A stretch of 24,805 nt of DNA, taken from assembly GCA_900546295.1 (NCBI GenBank), contig URCK01000018.1, positions 1-24,805 on the forward strand. The letters are read 5' to 3'. The notes under the pieces were generated by a model that had not been told where the DNA came from, did no database searches, and saw only the letters and a program-made list of their open reading frames with translations. Below, piece by piece: positions 1-4,627 of this stretch (position 1 is the first letter of the stretch; each line of letters begins with the position of its first letter). A program made the position numbers and the translations under genes. Origin of the DNA: an uncultured Eubacteriales bacterium. Its GTDB lineage: Bacteria > Bacillota > Clostridia > Oscillospirales > Oscillospiraceae.

Positions 1-210
1 CACATTGACTGTAAGCATTTCCGTGCGCTTGAGGACGGTGTAGAAGCTGTCGATCTTCTCCACCTTGCAGTCGGCTTTGACCGCGTCGCCGATCTCCAAC
101 GCCTCCAGCAGCTCCACGCAGTGCGCGTACTGGTCACGGGGAATGGGAAACGGAATGGTTACTACGCCATATTCAGGGTGGCCTGGATTACTCAGAACTG
201 CGCTCATCAT
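1..210 (-). CDS. ArdA-like antirestriction protein, N-terminal part (cut by window edge)
   Basis: The reading frame runs leftward off the window, and 70 codons are visible. The start is an ATG at 208-210, about 9 nt after an AGGAGG at 220-225; the ATG at 214-216 is too close to that site and the one at 205-207 is a possible alternative. The protein begins MMSAVLSNPGHPEYGVVTIP and continues with a PFPIPRDQY motif and an acidic, Lys-rich stretch. From memory this N-terminus matches small proteins called ArdA-type antirestriction proteins in Tn1549-like conjugative elements of gut Clostridia. ArdA proteins mimic DNA and block type I restriction enzymes when an element enters a new host. Only the N-terminus is seen, so the DNA-mimic domain cannot be checked. 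The start lies inside the 3' end of the upstream gene (23-bp overlap), which points to translational coupling. Identification is by recall, not by search. Confidence 0.5.
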   Translation of the reverse strand, partial: MMSAVLSNPGHPEYGVVTIPFPIPRDQYAHCVELLEALEIGDAVKADCKVEKIDSFYTVLKRTEMLTVNV

Positions 211-424
211 GATCATTGTCCTCCTTTTTCTCGTTGATCTCGTTCATTCGGCTCCGCAGGCAGGTCCCGTCCGCGCCCCAGCAGAGAAAACCGTGGCGGG
301 GATAGGGGCAGTCCTTGCAATCCGGGGAATGGCTGCAAACAGGTGCCGGCAGCGGCTCCTGCTGGAAGCCTGGGATATGCGGGAGAATGAGTCTGAATTG
401 AATCGTGCCGTAAATTTCCATCAT
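188..424 (-). CDS. Small Cys-rich protein of the integrated element
   Basis: A 78-residue protein beginning MMEIYGTIQFRLILP. It has five cysteines at residues 30, 36, 39, 48 and 55 (C-x5-C-x2-C-x8-C-x6-C) around a PYPRHGF motif, and a highly charged Glu/Asp/Asn tail from about residue 60. The spacing could make a small metal-binding knuckle, but that is inference. A GAGGAGG at 430-436 precedes two in-frame ATGs; the first is 5 nt away and the second (419-421) is 8 nt away and could be the true start. No signal peptide or membrane segment is visible. The 3' end overlaps the ArdA-like start by 23 bp. From memory similar short proteins occur beside ArdA-like genes in Tn1549-type elements, with no known function. 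I do not assign one. Confidence 0.65.
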   Translation of the reverse strand: MMEIYGTIQFRLILPHIPGFQQEPLPAPVCSHSPDCKDCPYPRHGFLCWGADGTCLRSRMNEINEKKEDNDHDERSSE

Positions 425-428
425 CTTT

Positions 429-470
429 TCCTCCTCGTAAAATAAAAAATGCCGGACATTTCTGTCCGGC
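429..470 (-). promoter_or_regulatory. Terminator-like hairpin plus shared ribosome-binding leader before the Cys-rich gene
   Basis: Read leftward, a perfect 8-bp stem (463-470 with 451-458) closed by a GAAA tetraloop is followed at once by a T-rich tract (441-449). The sequence TTACGAGGAGGA (429-440) then contains the ribosome-binding site of the Cys-rich gene. The structure has all the parts of an intrinsic terminator, yet it lies between two genes of the same direction, just before a start codon. It could end the upstream transcript or act as an attenuator. Confidence 0.7.
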
Positions 471-482
471 CTGCGTGGATGC

Positions 483-1160
483 TTATTTCATTGTCATGCC
501 GCTCTGTTCCGGCGCATCCCGCTGCCGCGGCACATTCGGGGGCAGCAGTCCGCCGACCTGTTCCATGAGCTCTGCCAGATCCTGATCCCGTCCGAAGGAT
601 AGCGTTTCGTCCTGTTCACGGACGAACGCCAGCACGCGGTAGATCTCCGCAAGCTGCTCCGGCTCAAAAAGGGCGTCTTTTTGAACAAGTCCACTGCGCA
701 CGGTGAAGTCGCGTTTGGCGGCGTCATAGTCGTCCTGGAAATAATGTCCGTGATGGACGCCCTCTCGGCCGAAGTCCCATTCCCATGTCACAAACTGGAC
801 GCCTCGCTCGGTGGGGTGGCCCGCCAGCACCGCGTCACCGAAGTCAGCGAGAACACGGTAGTCGCCGGTGAGACCGCTGGCTTTGAGCCGCGGCGCGGTT
901 TCCAGAATCGCCATGTACTCCGAAGTCGTTTTGGCGGTGTCGATCACCGCCTGCAATGCGTCCTGTGCACCGGGGACATCGACACACTCCTGCCGGTACA
1001 ACACGCTGCCCTTGCCGGATACGCGGCAGAGACGCCCTTTTTCCCAGCAGACGGGCAGGTGCTGATCTTCAATCGGTTCTACCGTAAAACCGTTCTGCCG
1101 CAGCCGAATGGCGGTTTCTTCAAGGAAACGAAGCTGCGCGGTTTCGTTCTGATCGTTCAT
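483..1160 (-). CDS. Conserved accessory protein of the integrated element, function unknown
   Basis: A 225-residue soluble protein that I do not recognise as a named family. It begins MNDQNETAQLRFLEETAIRL and has a short segment with two cysteines (residues 38 and 45) in a PVCWEKGRLCRV context. A middle region is rich in aromatic and acidic residues (WEWDFGREGVHHGHYFQDDY), and the C-terminal third looks helical and ends in a Pro/Arg-rich tail. No signal peptide or membrane segment is seen. The start ATG at 1158-1160 is about 8 nt from a GAGGAGG, inside the same TTACGAGGAGGA leader used by the next gene. Its position ahead of the Cys-rich and ArdA-like genes, in the same direction, suggests early accessory genes of a conjugative element. 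The overlapping rightward frame at 681-1316 is a shadow of this gene. Confidence 0.7.
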   Translation of the reverse strand: MNDQNETAQLRFLEETAIRLRQNGFTVEPIEDQHLPVCWEKGRLCRVSGKGSVLYRQECVDVPGAQDALQAVIDTAKTTSEYMAILETAPRLKASGLTGDYRVLADFGDAVLAGHPTERGVQFVTWEWDFGREGVHHGHYFQDDYDAAKRDFTVRSGLVQKDALFEPEQLAEIYRVLAFVREQDETLSFGRDQDLAELMEQVGGLLPPNVPRQRDAPEQSGMTMK

Positions 1161-1167
1161 TGTGAAG

Positions 1168-1219
1168 TCCTCCTCGTAAGCAAAAAAATAGGCCGGAGCA
1201 TCCTAAAAATGCTCCGGCC
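1168..1219 (-). promoter_or_regulatory. Second terminator-like hairpin plus shared ribosome-binding leader
   Basis: Read leftward, a perfect 11-bp GC-rich stem (1209-1219 with 1191-1201, 7-nt loop) is followed by a run of T (1183-1190). TTACGAGGAGGA (1168-1179) follows and contains the ribosome-binding site of the 225-residue gene. It has the same layout as the element at 429-470, and both stems carry the core GCCGGA, but loops and stem lengths differ, so this is not a simple duplication. Confidence 0.7.
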
Positions 1220-1458
1220 GGTTGACGGATTAAGTTGTGAAATGAAAAAGGGCGCCTATTTGATGGCTTCGACGAAACCAACAAACAGACGCCTGAAAGA
1301 TCGTATGAAATTTTGAAGAAAAAACGCTCTATTCTGCGCCCGCAAAAAGGGCGCTTCTCAGAATTTTGCCTTCAAGTCTATGAAAAGGGATTTCGAATCC
1401 CCCCGATTACCAAAATAACGCGAAAATATCTTTTTTCCTGAGTGCAAAATTTGAAATA
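1220..1458. other. Non-coding stretch between the integrated element and the tRNA-Arg terminator
   Basis: No convincing gene was found. Read leftward, a short open frame without a start codon ends in TAG near 1259-1261, and short frames on both strands look fortuitous. Structures seen are an inverted repeat GCGCCC/GGGCGC at about 1336-1354 and a 15-nt GGGAT...ATCCC inverted repeat near 1387-1405. Read leftward, the latter resembles a tRNA T-arm (GGGGA, loop TTCGAAA, TCCCT). The second could be a remnant of an attachment site. No copy is visible elsewhere in the window, so this cannot be settled here. Confidence 0.4.
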
Positions 1459-1523
1459 AAAAAGGCGGCAACCCTTTGGTATTCTAAGCGTTGCGCTTAA
1501 AATATCCAAATTGTTGCCACCTT
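1455..1523 (-). terminator. Long hairpin terminator of tRNA-Arg
   Basis: Read leftward from the tRNA, AAGGTGGCAAC (1513-1523) pairs with GTTGCCGCCTT (1462-1472) with one mismatch or wobble. Inside, TTTGG/CCAAA, TATT/AATA and TAAGCG/CGCTTA continue the stem to a 3-nt loop at 1491-1493. A T-run (1456-1464) follows. The result is a nearly continuous stem over about 60 nt, much longer than a usual intrinsic terminator. Confidence 0.75.
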
Positions 1524-1524
1524 A

Positions 1525-1601
1525 TGGTATGCCCGACTGGATTCGAACCAGCGGCCTTCAGAGTCGGAGTCTGACGCTCTATCCAACTGAGCTACGGGCA
1601 C
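1525..1601 (-). tRNA. tRNA-Arg (anticodon CCG)
   Basis: A complete 77-nt cloverleaf is present with the CCA end encoded. The acceptor stem is GTGCCCG/CGGGCAT (G-U first pair, discriminator A). The D-arm is GCTC..GAGC, the anticodon stem is TCAGA/TCTGA around loop CTCCGAC (anticodon CCG, reading CGG), and the T-arm has loop TTCGAAT. The integrated element lies on its 3' side, and tRNA genes are common landing sites for such elements. However, the encoded CCA and long terminator directly after the tRNA mean that integration inside this tRNA is not shown by the sequence. Confidence 0.95.
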
Positions 1602-1694
1602 ATATTTGGTTGGAAAGCTTTCTTCAAGATGTTAGTATACCAAGTTTTACTGGAACTGTAAAGGAAAAATTTTCGGCAAAGTTCGTTAAAAAAA

Positions 1695-1723
1695 TTGACA
1701 ACTTTCTTCCGCTCCCGTATAAT
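1695..1723 (+). promoter_or_regulatory. Consensus sigma-A promoter of rex
   Basis: TTGACA (1695-1700), a 17-bp spacer and TATAAT (1718-1723) form a perfect consensus promoter about 30 bp ahead of the rex start. The -35 region overlaps an imperfect, AT-rich inverted repeat (about 1681-1702, GTTCGTTAA...TTGACAAC). It weakly resembles the Rex operator TTGTTAA-N6-TTAACAA, so autoregulation is possible but not demonstrated. Confidence 0.85.
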
Positions 1724-1753
1724 CAGACTAACCTGAACAAAGGACTTGACCTC

Positions 1754-2413
1754 ATGAAAAAAAGAAAGATCTCCGACGCTGTCATCCGGCGTCTTCCGCG
1801 CTATTACCGTTATCTCGACGAGCTGCACTCCAAGGGCATCGTGCGCATCTCCTCGAGTCTTCTCGGCGAGCGCATGGACATCACGGCCTCGCAGATCCGT
1901 CAGGACTTAAGCTGCTTTGGTGAATTCGGCCAGCAGGGCTACGGCTACAACATCCTCGAACTGCGCACGGAAATCGGCCACATCCTCGGCGTGGACGAGG
2001 GGCACCGGCTCGTCGTGGTCGGCGCGGGCCATCTGGGTCATGCGCTGCTGCGCAACTTCGACTTTGCGCAGGCCGGTTTTCTGCTCGACACGGCCTTTGA
2101 TATCTCTCCCGCGCTGATCGGCACGCGTGTCAACAACGTCCTCATCCGCCCGCTCGACGAGATGGAGGACTACTTCGCCGCCTGCCATCCGGATGTGGCG
2201 GTGCTGACCGTGCCAAAGACCATTGCGCAGGACGTGGCCGAGCAGCTCATCGGGCTCGGCGTGCGCGGCATCTGGAATTTTACCAACACCGAACTGAACG
2301 TCGGCACCAATGTGTTCACCGAAAACGTCCACTTTGCCGACAGTCTTCTCACGCTGAGCTATCGCATTTCCAAGACCTCGGCCGAAGCGGGAACGGAGGA
2401 AAATGAAGCATGA
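1754..2413 (+). CDS. rex: Redox-sensing transcriptional repressor Rex
   Basis: A 219-residue protein of normal Rex length. Residues 1-75 form the winged-helix DNA-binding part (ISDAVIRRLPRYYRYLDEL, then the family-typical ITASQIRQDLSCFGEFGQQG). Residues 85-200 are a Rossmann fold with the NAD(H) loop GAGHLG at 90-95, followed by the C-terminal helix used in dimer domain swapping. Rex family proteins bind DNA when NAD+ is high and release it when NADH rises, controlling fermentation and respiration genes. The start ATG follows AAAGGA at about 9 nt and sits just after a consensus promoter; the upstream in-frame extension runs antisense through the tRNA and is not real. The stop codon overlaps the next start (ATGA), so the downstream SLH protein is likely co-translated. 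Identification is from family motifs. Confidence 0.96.
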   Translation: MKKRKISDAVIRRLPRYYRYLDELHSKGIVRISSSLLGERMDITASQIRQDLSCFGEFGQQGYGYNILELRTEIGHILGVDEGHRLVVVGAGHLGHALLRNFDFAQAGFLLDTAFDISPALIGTRVNNVLIRPLDEMEDYFAACHPDVAVLTVPKTIAQDVAEQLIGLGVRGIWNFTNTELNVGTNVFTENVHFADSLLTLSYRISKTSAEAGTEENEA

Positions 2414-3522
2414 AAAAAACAGCGTTTCTCGCGTCCATCCTTGCCCTGGCGGTCCTTGCGACCCTTGCTTTTGCCGCGCCGGGCGACGGAAGCGACCCGC
2501 TCATCTCGCTGAAGTATCTGCAAAGCACCTTCCGCACCAAGGTCGATGCAGCGGTTGACGGCAAGCTGGATGAATCTGACAAGGCCGCCTACGCGCAGGC
2601 GGAATCCGCGCTGCGCGCGACGATCGCCGCCGCCGAGGCGGGCGCCGGCGGCAATGTCGCCGAAACCTTTACGGAAAAGCGGCTCAAGCAGGGCGATATT
2701 CTCTCGGGCGCGACGGGATTGCAGGTCATCGTGCTCGCGGGCGATGTGAGCGTTCAATTTTCCTCCGGCGCGCTCGTCGACGTGACGAGTGGGAGCGAGG
2801 TGCAAAGCGGCGCGTTTCTCGCTGCAAACCACCGCTACCTCGTGGCGGAGGATACGAGCGCGCAGTTCACTGCCGCGGGCAAGACCGCCGTTGTGACCTA
2901 CTGCGGCCCCTATGCGCTCACCGCGGCCTCCACAGCCGACTATCCCGCGATGGCCGCTTCGCTCAAGACGCTGGGCCTCTTCCGCGGGTCCGACACCGCC
3001 TACGGAGAGGGCTTCGACCTTGAAAAAGCGCCGACGCGCATGGAGGCACTCATTATGCTCATCCGCATGCTCGGCGAGGAAAAGGAAGCCCTCTCCTGCA
3101 CGGCTCCCTTCCCCTTTACCGACATTCCTGACTGGGCGGAATGTTACGCGGCCTACGGATATCAGAAGGGTTACACCAACGGCGTCGACGCGACGACCTT
3201 CGGCGCGACGATGAGCGCCTCTGCGGAGATGTACACGGAATTTCTCCTGCGCGCGCTGCATTACAGCTCCACCGCGCAGTCCGACATTTCGACCTCACCC
3301 GAGCGTGCGCAGGCCGCCGGCGTTCTGACCGCCGGCGAGGTAAGCGCCCTGCGCGGAACAGCCTTTCTGCGCGCGGACGTTGTCTACCTTTCCTACTACG
3401 CGCTGGAAACGAACATCAGCGGCGGCACGGCGCTGAGCGACGCGCTCGTCTCGCGGGGCGTTTTCACGGCGGACGCCTACCGTTTTTCCCGCACGATGGT
3501 CACATCCGCGCGCATCCGCTGA
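2410..3522 (+). CDS. Secreted protein with a C-terminal S-layer-homology-like region
   Basis: A 370-residue protein with a clear signal peptide (Lys-Lys, then a hydrophobic stretch at residues 4-20, likely cleaved near LAFA|APGD). The middle (about 85-165) looks beta-rich. Residues about 175-250 contain an SLH-like repeat with the PFTDIPDWAECYAAYGYQKG pattern; a second degenerate repeat may follow. SLH domains bind secondary cell-wall polymers, so the product is probably attached to the outer cell wall. The start overlaps the rex stop by 4 bp. From memory, proteins of this layout (SDPLISL near the mature N-terminus) are common in Oscillospiraceae-type Clostridia and have no known enzymatic role. 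Linkage to rex could mean redox-dependent expression only through shared transcription. Two or three intact SLH repeats are usual for firm anchoring, so binding may be weak. Confidence 0.8.
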   Translation: MKKTAFLASILALAVLATLAFAAPGDGSDPLISLKYLQSTFRTKVDAAVDGKLDESDKAAYAQAESALRATIAAAEAGAGGNVAETFTEKRLKQGDILSGATGLQVIVLAGDVSVQFSSGALVDVTSGSEVQSGAFLAANHRYLVAEDTSAQFTAAGKTAVVTYCGPYALTAASTADYPAMAASLKTLGLFRGSDTAYGEGFDLEKAPTRMEALIMLIRMLGEEKEALSCTAPFPFTDIPDWAECYAAYGYQKGYTNGVDATTFGATMSASAEMYTEFLLRALHYSSTAQSDISTSPERAQAAGVLTAGEVSALRGTAFLRADVVYLSYYALETNISGGTALSDALVSRGVFTADAYRFSRTMVTSARIR

Positions 3523-3600
3523 CACGTTTTTTTCTCCCCGCCATACTATGGATTGAGATCGCCGAGCGGGCGGTCCCAATCTTCATAGGGGGTTCGTTTT

Positions 3601-3762
3601 ATGTGCAATAACAACGGTTGCTTCGGCGGTGGCTGCTGCCTGTGGATCTTGATCCTCATCATCCTGATTTTCGCCTGCGGCGGCTGCGGCGGCGGCTGCG
3701 GCTGCAACAATGGCTGCGGCAGCGGCAACGGCTGTGGCTGCAACAACGGCTGCGGCTGCTGA
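3601..3762 (+). CDS. 53-residue Cys/Gly-rich membrane peptide
   Basis: A short gene of 54 codons with a ribosome-binding site GGGGG about 10 nt before ATG. The peptide starts MCNNNGCFGGGCC, has one hydrophobic segment (residues 14-25, Leu/Ile-rich), then a tail made almost only of Gly, Cys and Asn. It contains 13 cysteines and 17 glycines, with CGCNNGCG repeated at 33-40 and 45-52. A single membrane anchor with a Cys-rich tail is the simplest reading; the tail could bind metal or form disulfides. Short Gly-rich single-span proteins of the YjcZ type are known in Firmicutes sporulation, but the relation here is only a resemblance. It ends just before a perfect terminator, which supports it as a real transcript end. 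Confidence 0.75.
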   Translation: MCNNNGCFGGGCCLWILILIILIFACGGCGGGCGCNNGCGSGNGCGCNNGCGC

Positions 3763-3776
3763 ACGCTTGCATAAAT

Positions 3777-3810
3777 AAAAAAGAGGACTGCCTTTGCAGT
3801 CCTCTTTTTT
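3777..3810. terminator. Bidirectional intrinsic terminator
   Basis: An 11-bp stem AAGAGGACTGC/GCAGTCCTCTT with a 4-nt loop is flanked by A-run and T-run. It serves the Cys/Gly peptide gene rightward and mntP leftward. Confidence 0.95.
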
Positions 3811-3813
3811 GCC

Positions 3814-4383
3814 TCAAAACGCGAGCACGCCAAGGTGCTCGAGCAGGATCTTCAGCCCAATCAGGATGAGAATGACGCCGCCGGTCAGCTCGGCGCGGCT
3901 TTTGTAGCGCGCGCCGAACACATTGCCGACATATACCCCTGCAAGCGAGAGCACGAAGGTCGTGCAGCCGATGATCGTAACGGCAGGGACGATCTTTACC
4001 TGCAAGAAAGCAAAGGTCACGCCCACGGCCAGCGCATCGATGCTTGTAGCGACAGAAAGGAGGAGGAGCTCTTTGAAATTCACGCCCGTGAACGCCTTTT
4101 CCTCCTCCGCCTCTTCGCGGCTCTCGCGGATCATGTTGAAGCCGATGAAGGCCAGCAGGATAAAGGCGATCCAGTGGTCAAAGCGCTCGATGCTGCCGGC
4201 AAAGCGGCTGCCGAGAAAATATCCGAGCAGCGGCATAAGCGCCTGAAAGCCACCGAAAAAGAAGCCGATGCAAAGCGTATATTTTTTGTCGACCCGCTGC
4301 ATGGAAAGCCCCTTGCAGACCGACACGGCAAAGGCATCCATCGAAAGCCCGATGCCAATGAGAAAAAGCTCGAAAAGCGACAT
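3814..4383 (-). CDS. mntP: Manganese efflux pump MntP
   Basis: A 189-residue polytopic membrane protein matching the MntP (YebN) family in length and motifs. It has two pseudo-repeats of three helices each, with conserved acidic residues in GIGLSMDAFAVSV near the N-terminus and ATSIDALAVGVTF in the second half. MntP exports excess Mn2+ across the cytoplasmic membrane. The start is the ATG of MSLFELF, preceded by GGAGGA about 7 nt upstream; the 22-codon upstream extension lies in the leader. In many bacteria mntP is controlled by an Mn riboswitch (yybP-ykoY) or by MntR. The leader here is only about 60 nt, too short for the usual aptamer, but carries a small terminator-like hairpin just before the ribosome-binding site. 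Confidence 0.95.
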   Translation of the reverse strand: MSLFELFLIGIGLSMDAFAVSVCKGLSMQRVDKKYTLCIGFFFGGFQALMPLLGYFLGSRFAGSIERFDHWIAFILLAFIGFNMIRESREEAEEEKAFTGVNFKELLLLSVATSIDALAVGVTFAFLQVKIVPAVTIIGCTTFVLSLAGVYVGNVFGARYKSRAELTGGVILILIGLKILLEHLGVLAF

Positions 4384-4403
4384 AGCGGATTCCTCCAAGC
4401 AGG

Positions 4404-4431
4404 AAAAAATCAGGCGCACCGCCGAGCCTGA
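4404..4431 (-). promoter_or_regulatory. Terminator-like hairpin in the mntP leader
   Basis: Read leftward, TCAGGC/GCCTGA (6 bp, 10-nt loop) is followed by six T and then the mntP ribosome-binding site. The stem is short, so terminator strength is uncertain. Confidence 0.45.
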
Positions 4432-4449
4432 ACATAAAAAACCGGACAT

Positions 4450-4478
4450 AATCTATCACATTCTGTCGTTGCCGTCAA
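4450..4478 (-). promoter_or_regulatory. Putative mntP promoter
   Basis: On the minus strand TTGACG (4473-4478), a 17-bp spacer and TAGATT (4450-4455) lie about 65 bp ahead of the mntP start. It is a good sigma-A match, not tested. Confidence 0.65.
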
Positions 4479-4482
4479 CTCC

Positions 4483-4526
4483 CGCCGCCATATTCCTTCT
4501 GTACACGCCGCCATATTCTTTCTGTA
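4483..4526. repeat. Two 21-bp direct repeats between mntP and oadA
   Basis: The motif CGCCGCCATATTCYTTCTGTA occurs at 4483-4503 and 4506-4526, a 23-bp period, with 20 of 21 bases identical. It lies just upstream of the mntP -35 box and about 40 bp upstream of the oadA -35 box. This is a plausible place for an operator or an activator site. Confidence 0.85.
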
Positions 4527-4566
4527 TATCTGCCGCAAAAATGCGCTTGGGTGCATAAAGTACATC

Positions 4567-4595
4567 TTGCCAATTTCATGCTGCTGTGCTAAACT
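4567..4595 (+). promoter_or_regulatory. Putative promoter of the carboxyltransferase gene
   Basis: TTGCCA (4567-4572), a 17-bp spacer and TAAACT (4590-4595) lie about 33 bp ahead of the start codon. Confidence 0.6.
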
Positions 4596-4627
4596 GATAA
4601 AAAATCAGGAAAGGATCTCTCACCGCT

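Noticed and set aside
681..1316. 211-codon rightward frame in the mobile element
   Set aside because: It overlaps the 225-residue leftward gene, which has the good ribosome-binding site; the rightward frame has no convincing start signal.
4384..4450. yybP-ykoY manganese riboswitch before mntP
   Set aside because: I looked for the conserved aptamer pieces and did not find them, and the leader is too short.
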